This document shows positions 1 through 7,200 of a stretch of 8,963 nt of DNA, in pieces (the first letter of the stretch is position 1; every line of letters starts with the position of its first letter). The translations under genes were made by a program, and so were the position numbers. A model generated the notes under the pieces. The model was not told where the DNA came from, made no database searches, and saw only the letters and a program-made list of their open reading frames with translations. The stretch is from an uncultured Collinsella sp. (GTDB lineage: Bacteria > Actinomycetota > Coriobacteriia > Coriobacteriales > Coriobacteriaceae), in contig CAAFEX010000112.1 of the NCBI GenBank assembly GCA_900762015.1, positions 1-8,963 of the forward strand. Reading direction: 5' to 3'.

Positions 1-40
1 AGTAAGCTTCTGCTCTTTTGGACAAATTGCATTGATGGAG

Positions 41-80
41 AGGGGGTCCCGCGCAAACGTGTGCGGGATCCCTTTCGTTT
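41..80 (+). terminator. Intrinsic terminator oriented for a plus-strand gene off the left edge
   Basis: A 14-bp stem pairs 41-54 with 61-74 around the 6-base loop AAACGT, and the 3' side runs into the T-rich stretch TTTCGTTTT. Three of the pairs are G-T, so they survive as G-U only in the plus-strand transcript. On the minus strand they become C-A mismatches, and no T-tract follows. The element is therefore best read as the terminator of a plus-strand gene ending left of, or within, the first few bases of the window. It abuts the kinase stop at 80-82 and may also block read-through from that side less efficiently. Confidence 0.75.
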
Positions 81-1231
81 TACTGTTCGGTTAACGCTGC
101 GGATCGTTTTGGAAGGCTTACGAGCATGGTAGTCCCGTTCTCGGAACTTGTTTCGACCTCTACAGCGCCACCGTGAAGCGCTGCAATCTCCCAAACGAGC
201 GCTAGTCCGAGTCCTGCGCCGCCGTATGCTCTGCTGCGGGATTTATCCAGGCGAAAGAACGGTTGGAAGATGCTCTCACGGTACTGCTTGGGTATTCCCG
301 GGCCCTCATCTTTGACTCGCAGGAGCACGTGGTTGTCGCTGTCGCTGATGGAGACGTTGACAGTCGAGTCGGGGCGGCTGTAACGGATGGCGTTTTCGGC
401 CAAGTTAAACACCAGCCGATAGAGGAGCGCATCGTTCCCGATTACTAAAGCGTCTCCAGCACAATTGAGGGCTATGCCCTTATTCTCGGCAAGTGGCGCA
501 AGGTCGGTGAGGACCTCTTCGGACAAGGGACCAAGTTCCACATCGTCCTCGCAAGGAACGCTGCGGAGCTCGCTCATCTCGAGCAATACCTTGGTCATTC
601 GAGACATGCGCTCGGTTTGTTCTTGTAGCAGGCCGAGCAGCTCGGCTGTTTGAGGTTGCGATGTGGGGTGCTCGGAGATAAACAGTTCAATCTGCGCTTG
701 CATAAGGGCGAGCGGGGTGCGCAGCTCGTGTGCGGCGTTGCCGGTAAACTGACGCTGTGCAGAGAACCCTTCGCCAAGACGGGCGATCATGTCGTTGAAA
801 GAGGCGCTGCATCGTTGTAGCTCGGTGGGCACATCTTCACTGAGTCTGATTTCGCTTAGGTTGTCAGGCTGCACACGCTCAACCTGGGCTGCAAAAGCCC
901 GTAGCGGTTTGAGTGCATGGCCGCTCACAAAGTATGCCAGCGCGCCGCTAAGGAGTGTGACTCCAGCCGTGATGTACCAGGCTGTCGTGCCAAAAGACTC
1001 CTGTGCGTCGTTTACGACGATCGTGACCTCGTCATCGAGGCTCCCCTTCGTTGGGTCAAACGCCTGAGGTGCATCTACGCCGGCTGCACTAAGGGCCGAG
1101 ATGTCGCTGCCGATAGCGTCCATGTAGCGCATGCCCGTATAGCCGATCAGGCAGTTCGTCAGCACGCACGCCGCACACGTCAACAGTGCCGTCATGATCG
1201 TTATGCGCCATTGCAGCGAAAGCCCTTTCAT
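80..1231 (-). CDS. Two-component sensor histidine kinase (HAMP-HisKA-HATPase)
   Basis: Membrane sensor kinase of 383 residues that should autophosphorylate and pass phosphate to the response regulator encoded just upstream. Visible layout: first membrane helix about 10-32, a short extracytoplasmic segment about 33-83, second helix about 84-103, HAMP linker about 104-157, and a dimerisation/phosphoacceptor helix with HELRTP (His168). An ATP-binding domain follows, with the N box around Asn276 and Asn280, the G1 box DEGPG at 308-312, Phe325, and the G2 box GGAGLGL at 337-343. All catalytic elements are intact and the length is normal for the family. The start ATG overlaps the regulator stop as ATGA, and GGAGG at 1239-1243 lies 7 bases upstream, so translation is probably coupled. 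An oddity is three cysteines in the first helix (Cys19, Cys22, Cys27), two of them spaced CXXC. The input signal cannot be told from sequence; the neighbouring divergent redox operon suggests an envelope redox or thiol cue. Confidence 0.95.
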   Translation of the reverse strand: MKGLSLQWRITIMTALLTCAACVLTNCLIGYTGMRYMDAIGSDISALSAAGVDAPQAFDPTKGSLDDEVTIVVNDAQESFGTTAWYITAGVTLLSGALAYFVSGHALKPLRAFAAQVERVQPDNLSEIRLSEDVPTELQRCSASFNDMIARLGEGFSAQRQFTGNAAHELRTPLALMQAQIELFISEHPTSQPQTAELLGLLQEQTERMSRMTKVLLEMSELRSVPCEDDVELGPLSEEVLTDLAPLAENKGIALNCAGDALVIGNDALLYRLVFNLAENAIRYSRPDSTVNVSISDSDNHVLLRVKDEGPGIPKQYRESIFQPFFRLDKSRSRAYGGAGLGLALVWEIAALHGGAVEVETSSENGTTMLVSLPKRSAALTEQ

Positions 1232-1902
1232 TCTCCATCCTCCATAACGTAGCCCTCTCCAATCCGATTGCGAATCGGGTCGTATCCCAAAGCGCTGCGT
1301 AGCTTTTTGCGGAGCGATGAGATGTGAACGCGGGTTGCGTTGCTAAAGCTGTTCACGGTGCTATCCCAAACGTGCTCTATAAGCTCCTCTTGGCTTACCG
1401 GTCGCCCCTGATTAAGCATCAGGTATTCCAAGATTCCCGTTTCCTTGCGTGTAAGAGATAGAGCCTCACTGTCCACGGAAGCGATGCGCGCCTTGGTGTC
1501 AAAGCTGAGCTTTCCGCAGGTTAATACTATGTCGCTTTGTGCGAAGCGCCTGAGGGTAAGGCTGCGGATCCTTGCCGCAAGTTCGTCCAGATGAAACGGC
1601 TTGGTGAGGTAATCGTTGGCGCCGGCATCGAGCCCGTCGACTTTATCGGATACTTCGCCACGCGCGGACAGAATCAGTACCTTGGTCTCGCAATCGGTTT
1701 TCCTAAGTTCTCTGAGCACGGTCATGCCGTCGATACGGGGGAGATTGAGGTCGAGCACCACGAGGTCAAAGACTTCGACGTCCAGCAGGTCGAGCGCCTC
1801 CCGTCCGTCGTGACAGCAGTCGACGCTGTATGCCAGGTTTCGCAAACTGCGTGCGATCGTGTCGCATAGTGCTCGCTCGTCTTCGACGATCAAAATACGC
1901 AT
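1228..1902 (-). CDS. OmpR/PhoB-family response regulator
   Basis: DNA-binding response regulator of 224 residues, cognate to the overlapping kinase. The receiver domain spans about 1-115, with acidic residues Glu7 and Asp8, phosphoacceptor Asp51 (VVLDLNLPRIDG context), Ser79 at the switch position, and Lys101 in the TKPF motif. A winged-helix DNA-binding domain spans about 125-221, with the recognition-helix region around NATRVHISSLRKKL and the C-terminal hairpin motif RNRIGEGYVM. The start chosen is the ATG at 1902-1900, because AAGGAG (complement of 1909-1914) lies 6 bases upstream and the protein then begins MRILIVEDE, as the family does. A longer reading from an ATG at 1920 would include the ribosome binding site in the coding region. 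The gene is transcribed divergently from the CXXC/iron-sulfur/thioredoxin operon, with about 90 bp between them. Regulation of that operon and of itself is the likely role, by inference from position. Confidence 0.95.
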   Translation of the reverse strand: MRILIVEDERALCDTIARSLRNLAYSVDCCHDGREALDLLDVEVFDLVVLDLNLPRIDGMTVLRELRKTDCETKVLILSARGEVSDKVDGLDAGANDYLTKPFHLDELAARIRSLTLRRFAQSDIVLTCGKLSFDTKARIASVDSEALSLTRKETGILEYLMLNQGRPVSQEELIEHVWDSTVNSFSNATRVHISSLRKKLRSALGYDPIRNRIGEGYVMEDGE

Positions 1903-1932
1903 AACAGTCTCCTTGCACATTCCAAATCGCGC

Positions 1933-1992
1933 TTAACACGGATTTTATAGTCGATATGGTCCAATGGTCGCGTAACGAAAGGAGTGGTCAGG
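1933..1992 (+). promoter_or_regulatory. Divergent promoter region with ATGGTC direct repeats
   Basis: This gap separates the response regulator from the redox operon. On the plus strand, TTAACA (1933-1938) and TATGGT (1955-1960) are spaced 16 bp apart. A better -10 match, TATAGT (1946-1951), has no good -35 partner. On the minus strand, TATAAAAT (complement of 1942-1949) is a plausible -10 for the regulator gene, again without a clear -35. Immediately beside these, ATGGTC occurs twice in direct orientation (1956-1961 and 1964-1969), and TGGTC recurs at 1985-1989, 20 bp after its previous copy. Repeats next to weak promoters fit an OmpR-type operator, but this is inference. The ribosome binding site AAAGGAG (1978-1984) ends the region. 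Confidence 0.4.
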
Positions 1993-2139
1993 TTGTTCAA
2001 AGCGGTAAAACCCGTGGTACAGGTCGCTTTGTTGATCGTCGGAATTGCCATGGTGTGCTTTGGCGTTATGCGTGGCGAGGCGGATGCCGTGCTGGCCAAA
2101 GCGATTAGGCTGTGCTTGGAGTGTATCGGAATTGGATAA
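1993..2139 (+). CDS. Small CXXC-motif membrane protein (CD1871A-like)
   Basis: A 48-residue protein reading MFKAVKPVVQ at its start and ending CLECIGIG. It has one hydrophobic segment (about 8-26), a short charged stretch with MRGEAD, and a C-terminal CXXC pair (Cys41, Cys44) plus Cys22 in the helix. The ending and the overall plan match my recollection of the clostridial CD1871A family of CXXC mini-proteins, which sit beside 4Fe-4S and TlpA-like genes; their function is not established as far as I know. The start is read as TTG at 1993, because AAAGGAG (1978-1984) is 8 bases upstream. An in-frame GTG at 1984 would overlap that site. The stop at 2137-2139 lies inside the start of the next gene. 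The likely role is a thiol or metal-binding accessory of the neighbouring electron-transfer protein (inference). Confidence 0.8.
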   Translation: MFKAVKPVVQVALLIVGIAMVCFGVMRGEADAVLAKAIRLCLECIGIG

Positions 2140-3034
2140 AAGAGAAAACACTGCGTCGCATGTTTTGGCCCGATTTCGCGGATTCATTCAGGCGGCGGCG
2201 ACGCTCGTCACCAACATTCACCTGCCAAACTTTGCCAAAGGCGGCATCTATCAGGGCGCGGGAAAAACAGTCTGCGTACCTGGACTTAATTGCTATTCGT
2301 GCCCCGCGGCAACGGGTGCGTGCCCCATCGGGTCGTTCCAGTCGGTGGTAGGTTCATCCAAGTTCAACTTTTCTTACTACGTCACCGGTACGCTCATTTT
2401 GCTCGGTGTGCTGATGGGACGCTTTGTATGCGGCTTTCTGTGCCCGTTTGGCTGGCTGCAGGAGCTGCTTCATAAGATTCCCGGCAAAAAGTTCTCCACG
2501 AAAAAGCTCAAGCCGCTCACGTACATCAAGTACGTCGTGCTGCTGTTTGCCGTGGTGCTGCTGCCCGTCTTGGTGGTTAACGACGTGGGCATGGGCGACC
2601 CGTTCTTTTGTAAGTACATCTGTCCGCAGGGCGTACTCGAGGGCGCCATTCCGCTGGCCATTGCCAACGCTGGCATTCGATCTGCGTTGGGACATCTCTT
2701 TACCTGGAAACTTGCCGTTCTCATTGCCGTGGTAGTGCTGAGCGTTTTGTTCTATCGCCCCTTCTGCAAATGGATTTGCCCGCTCGGCGCATTCTACGCG
2801 CTCATGAATAGGGTGTCCTTGTTGGGGATTCAGGTTGACGCGTGCAGATGCGTCTCGTGCGGCAAGTGCTCAAAGGTTTGTCAGATGGACGTTGATGTGG
2901 TCCGCGCGCCCAATCATGCCGAATGTATCCGGTGCGGAAAGTGCATCGGGGCCTGCCCCGTCGATGCCATCAGCTATCGCTATGGCCTGGATGTGTCGGC
3001 GGAAAAGCTTCCCTTGACCGCCGATAAAAAGTAA
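2132..3034 (+). CDS. Membrane 4Fe-4S polyferredoxin (NapH/CcoG-like)
   Basis: Polytopic membrane protein of 300 residues that should move electrons through several iron-sulfur clusters. An N-terminal cysteine cluster (Cys48, Cys54, Cys57, Cys64) is followed by hydrophobic segments at about 82-99, 134-149 and 192-208. Near these lie three CXXXCP motifs (Cys100/104, Cys160/164, Cys212/216). The C-terminus holds two classic ferredoxin motifs, CXXCXXCXXXC at 240-250 and CXXCXXCXXXCP at 265-276, each expected to bind a [4Fe-4S] cluster. This plan is that of NapH, CcoG/RdxA and related quinol- or ferredoxin-linked proteins. The start is read as TTG at 2132, giving MDKRENTASH. It overlaps the preceding small gene by 8 bases, with GGAG at 2118-2121 serving as a slightly distant ribosome binding site. 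The frame stays open upstream to an ATG at 2045, but that extension lies wholly inside the CXXC gene. The probable job is electron delivery to the thioredoxin lipoprotein encoded next (inference). Confidence 0.9.
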   Translation: MDKRENTASHVLARFRGFIQAAATLVTNIHLPNFAKGGIYQGAGKTVCVPGLNCYSCPAATGACPIGSFQSVVGSSKFNFSYYVTGTLILLGVLMGRFVCGFLCPFGWLQELLHKIPGKKFSTKKLKPLTYIKYVVLLFAVVLLPVLVVNDVGMGDPFFCKYICPQGVLEGAIPLAIANAGIRSALGHLFTWKLAVLIAVVVLSVLFYRPFCKWICPLGAFYALMNRVSLLGIQVDACRCVSCGKCSKVCQMDVDVVRAPNHAECIRCGKCIGACPVDAISYRYGLDVSAEKLPLTADKK

Positions 3035-3063
3035 AGAAGCTTCGACAAAACGGAGGAATGACT

Positions 3064-4035
3064 ATGAAGCTTTCTAAGATTGCGGCCCTGTTTATGGTGC
3101 CGGTGCTGGCCTTGTGTCTTGTGGCGTGCTCGGCACCTGGCGGCAATGCGAGCGAATCTGCGAGCTCCGATCCTAAGATCGCAGAACTCACTGCGCAGAA
3201 GCCGGCCAATGCCGACGAGGCCGCCGAGCTGTATGCGAAGCTCATGCAGAAGGAGAACGAGATCTTTTCGAGTGATAACGCGCTGTGGGAAAAGGTATTC
3301 AATGCGGCAAATAAAGACTCGGCAATGATTGAGGACGGCAGCAATTACGGCGATTTCCTGCTCAAGACCATCGACGGCGCCAAGGATGAGTTCACGGCGG
3401 ATGAGCTCAAGACGCTCAAGGCCGGTGCACAGCAGATCAAGGAGATCGAGGACAAGCTCGAGAGCCTGGAGAAGGAGTTCCCCGGCTGTGGAAGCACGCC
3501 GAGTGCAGGCGAGAGCGTCGACGCTTCGACCGCTGGCATGACGGCTGGTGCCAATGCTTCGAACGAGGCGACGAAGTTCCCCAGCTTTACGGGCAAGGAC
3601 CTGGATGGCAACGACGTGAACAGCGACGAGCTGTTCTCTAAGAACAAGGTCACCGTCATGAACTTCTGGTTCACTACTTGCAAGCCGTGCGTGGGCGAGC
3701 TGGGCGATCTTGAGAAACTGAATAAGGAGCTTGCCGAGAAGGGCGGCCAGGTCGTGGGCGTCAATTCCTTTACGCTCGATGGCAACAAGGGCGAGATTGC
3801 AGATGCCAAGGACGTGCTGAGCAAGAAGGGCGTGACGTATAAGAACATCTGGTTCAAGTCGGATAGCGAGGCCGGTAAGTTCACGTCAAATTTGTTCTCG
3901 TTCCCGACAACGTATGTCATCGATCAGAATGGCAACATCGTAGGGGAGCCCATCGTGGGAGCCATCAGCTCCGCCGAGCAGCGCGCTGCACTCAACAAAC
4001 TTATCGACCAGGCGATTGCGAATAGCGAGCAGTAA
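3064..4035 (+). CDS. TlpA/ResA-like thioredoxin lipoprotein
   Basis: Secreted disulfide oxidoreductase of 323 residues anchored to the outer face of the membrane. A lipoprotein signal peptide ends in the lipobox LVAC (Cys22), followed by a Gly/Ser-rich linker. Residues about 37-140 form a charged, probably helical or coiled-coil domain (KEIEDKLESLEKEF near its end), and a second linker leads to a thioredoxin fold at about 170-318. The active site is NFWFTTCKPC (Cys206, Cys209); the cis-proline is Pro281 in FSFPTTYVID. The Trp that usually precedes the first cysteine is replaced by Thr205, and an extra Cys142 lies in the linker. The start is the ATG at 3064, because GGAGGA (3052-3057) is then 6 bases upstream; the in-frame ATG at 3058 abuts it. 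The gene begins 29 bases after the iron-sulfur gene and is the last of the operon. No CcdA/DsbD-type partner is encoded here, so the polyferredoxin is the candidate reductant. Confidence 0.92.
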   Translation: MKLSKIAALFMVPVLALCLVACSAPGGNASESASSDPKIAELTAQKPANADEAAELYAKLMQKENEIFSSDNALWEKVFNAANKDSAMIEDGSNYGDFLLKTIDGAKDEFTADELKTLKAGAQQIKEIEDKLESLEKEFPGCGSTPSAGESVDASTAGMTAGANASNEATKFPSFTGKDLDGNDVNSDELFSKNKVTVMNFWFTTCKPCVGELGDLEKLNKELAEKGGQVVGVNSFTLDGNKGEIADAKDVLSKKGVTYKNIWFKSDSEAGKFTSNLFSFPTTYVIDQNGNIVGEPIVGAISSAEQRAALNKLIDQAIANSEQ

Positions 4036-4114
4036 AAAACACGTAAAGCATCGCGAGGATCGTGTGTCGCTGTGCGTAGTAGTCCGCTGCCTTTCAAGAT
4101 AATCTCCACCATAT

Positions 4115-4141
4115 AGAGGCCCCACTTGGGGCCTCTTTTTT
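4115..4141 (+). terminator. Intrinsic terminator of the redox operon
   Basis: A perfect 9-bp GC-rich stem AGAGGCCCC/GGGGCCTCT closes on the 4-base loop ACTT and is followed by a run of T through 4141. It is a textbook factor-independent terminator about 80 bases after the thioredoxin stop. The stem is also symmetric enough to fold on the opposite strand, but no minus-strand gene approaches it. The remainder of the 4036-4288 gap shows no gene and no clear promoter, although the ABC transporter gene downstream must have one. Confidence 0.93.
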
Positions 4142-4288
4142 GGGCGCCGTCCCGTTCGTTTTTTGGCGCGGTTCCCTACATTCCTCACTGGTGTCGGTGA
4201 AAAATGGGGATAGAGTAGGACAAACGCGTCGAATACGAACGGCGGGGGAGAGTGGGCGAGTGCGCCCGCGTGGGAGAGGTTGCCGTCC

Positions 4289-7200
4289 ATGTTGGAGCTC
4301 AAAGGTATTTGCAAAAGGTACGTTACGCAGTCGTTTACGCAGGTGGCGCTCGACAGCGTAAGCCTGTCTTTTCGCGATAACGAGTTCGTGGCCATTCTGG
4401 GTCCCTCGGGCTCGGGTAAAACCACGATGCTCAACGTTATCGGCGGACTCGATCATTTCGATTCTGGCGACCTGCTGATCGACGGTATTTCGACCAAGGA
4501 CTTTCACGATCGCGATTGGGATGCCTACCGCAACAACCGCATCGGCTTTGTTTTCCAAAGCTATAACCTCATTCCGCATCAGACCATTTTGGAAAACGTG
4601 GAGTTGGCGCTTACGCTCACGGGCGTGGGGCATGCCGAGCGCCGCCAGCGTGCGCGCGAGGCGTTGGAGAAAGTCGGCCTGGGCGAGCACGTTAACAAGC
4701 GCCCGAGCCAGCTTTCGGGCGGGCAGATGCAGCGTGTGGCCATCGCCCGCGCCCTGATTAACGATCCCGAGATTGTGCTGGCCGACGAGCCGACCGGCGC
4801 TTTGGATTCAACGACATCCGTACAGGTCATGGATCTGCTCAAGGACGTGGCGCGCGACCGCCTGGTTATCATGGTCACGCACAATCCCGAGCTGGCGTAC
4901 CAATATGCCACGCGCATTGTCAACCTGGCGGACGGCAAGATCACCGACGATTCCGATCCCTTCGATGTCGCTGACGCCACGCGCCGCGAGGCCAAGCCTA
5001 CGCGCAAAACCTCGATGAGCTTTGTGACGGCGCTGGGGCTTTCTGCCCGCAACCTTATGACCAAGAAGGGCCGTACGGCCATGACGGCCTTTGCGGGGTC
5101 GATTGGCATTATCGGCATCGCGGCGATTCTTGCGCTGTCCAACGGCGTAAACGGCTACATCAAAAAGGTCGAGGAGGATACGCTCTCGAGCTACCCGCTC
5201 ACCATTTCCAAGCAGGATTACGACCTGTCGTCCATGATGGGCGGGCAGGGGGCTGCGGATGATGAGACGTCCAAGAACGAGGGCTCGTCCGACGACGGTA
5301 CCGACGGCAAGGCTCAGGGAACCGATAAGATTCCCGTGGTCACGGCCGTAAAGGATATGTTTGCGAGCGTTAAGTCCAACGACATGACGAGCTTTAAGGC
5401 ATGGCTTGACGACGGCGGCGATGGTATCGACAAAGAGGTCAACGCCATCCAGTATGGCTATGGCGTGACGCCGGTTGTCTATCGTGCGGGTAAGGGCGAC
5501 GAGAAGCCCGTCCGGCTGGTGCCCAACGCCATGACCGAGGCCATGAGCGGAGGTGCGAGCTCGGCGGCAACGGTGAGCATGGAATCCATGGGAACCTCGG
5601 TCTTTAACGAGATGATCGACGACCAGAGCCTGCTCGACAGCCAATACGACGTCGTGGCGGGGCATTGGCCTACGTCTGCCAACGAAGCCGTGATGGTGCT
5701 TTCGAGTCGCGGCACGGTGGGCGACTACACGCTCTACAGCATCGGTGCGTTGGATATCAATGAACTCAACGATCTGGTTAACAGCGCCATGACGGCTGAC
5801 GGTGGGGTCGAGACGCCCGAGACCGGCGCCGACTTTACCTACGACGATGCGCTGTCCACGACGTTTAAGGTGCTGTCGCCGGCCGATGCGTATCGCAAAA
5901 ACGAAGAGACCGGCATGTGGACCGACATGTCTGACGACGCCGACTTTATGGCCGCCAAGGTTGCCGATGGCATCGACGTGTACATTGTGGGCGTGGTGCG
6001 ACCTAACGAGACGGCCAATGCGAGTGCGTTGTCTCCGGGCATTGCCTATACGCATGCTCTGACTCGCCAGCTTATGGAGCGCGCCGCCGATTCGCAGATT
6101 GTGCAAGAGCAGCTCGCCCATCCCGAGACGGATGTCTTTACGGGCAAGTCTTTCGATGGGCTGCAAGGCGAGGCCAAGCAAGGCATGGATCTGGGCAGCA
6201 TGTTCAGTGTGGACGAGGCGGCGCTCAAGAGCGCGTTCTCGTTCGATACGTCTGCGCTCTCGGGTGCGGCTGGCGGCGGCATTGATCTAACGGGCATCGA
6301 TCTGTCGGGTCTGGACATTGACCTTTCGGGCGTTGGGAAGGACATCGACTTCAGCGACATCATGGCCAAAGCGCCAGCCCCAGATTTCTCGGGTATCTTT
6401 GACGGTCTGGAACTTACGCCCGAGCAAATGCAGCAGGTGGGAATGCTTGCCAACCAGCTGTTTGAGGGCTTTTTGCAGTCTGATCAGTTTAGGGCGCTGA
6501 CACCCGAAGATCTTAGGGACGCGTCAAAGCTTGCCGCCGCATTCTCGGCGTATCTTGAGAGTGATACGGCAGCCCAGCAAATCCTGGCCCAGCTCAAAGC
6601 GCTCGGCGGCGATGCCCTGGCCGAGCGGCTGCAGCAGGCGATGACCGACTATGTGCAAAAGCAGCTGGCTCCGTATCTTCAGCAGGCTATGGATCAGGTG
6701 ATGAAGGCAATCAGCGAGCAGATAGCGTCGACGGTATCGTCCCAGCTTAAAGCAGGCGCGGCGGGGCTCATGGGACAGATGGCTACGCAGATGTCGTCGA
6801 GTATTGCCAACTTGGCGGGCGCCATGCGTGTCGATGCGAGCGCCTTTGCCAATGCTATTCACTTCAACATGGACGCCGAGGACCTGAGCTCGCTCATGAT
6901 GAGTTACGCCAAGGCGTCGAAGCTCACCTACGACAACAATCTGACCACGTTGGGCTATGCGGACGAGGCGGACCCCATCTCGGTTAAGATTTTCCCGCGT
7001 GACTTTGAGGCCAAGGAGCGCGTACTCGACCATATCGATACGTACAACAAGCAGGTCAAAGCCGCCGGCCACGACGAGCGGGCAATCTCGTACACCGACT
7101 ACATGGGCATCATCATGGGTTCGGTGACCGACATCGTGAACACCATCAGCTTGGTGCTCATCGCATTCGTGAGCATCAGCCTGGTGGTGAGCTCCATCAT

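Noticed and set aside
1..40. Possible 3' end of a plus-strand gene at the left edge
   Set aside because: Several frames could end here (TAA at 3-5, TGA at 33-35) and there is too little sequence to choose; only the terminator orientation suggests such a gene.
1903..1920. Upstream ATG for the response regulator (MCKETV prefix)
   Set aside because: The added codons contain the AAGGAG ribosome binding site of the internal ATG, and the family begins at MRILIVEDE.
2045..2131. Upstream ATG extension of the polyferredoxin by 29 residues
   Set aside because: The extension lies wholly inside the CXXC mini-gene in another frame, its residues are Cys/Trp/Arg-rich and unlike the family, and no ribosome binding site precedes it.
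3058..3063. Upstream ATG for the thioredoxin lipoprotein
   Set aside because: It directly abuts GGAGGA; the ATG at 3064 has normal spacing and gives a normal lipoprotein signal peptide.
4040..4111. tRNA- or tmRNA-like 3' end (CTCCACCA) after the thioredoxin gene
   Set aside because: No T-arm with a TTC loop can be drawn at the right distance, and no acceptor-stem partner was found.
4152..4242. 8-bp inverted repeat CCGTTCGT/ACGAACGG in the gap before the ABC transporter
   Set aside because: The arms are about 75 bases apart and short enough to occur by chance; no promoter or operator context supports them.
4808..6181. 457-codon open frame on the minus strand within the ABC transporter gene
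   Set aside because: It is antisense to a gene with intact ATPase and permease motifs, its product is His/Arg-rich with no recognisable domain, and it arises from codon bias in GC-rich DNA. The other long antisense frames were discarded for the same reason.
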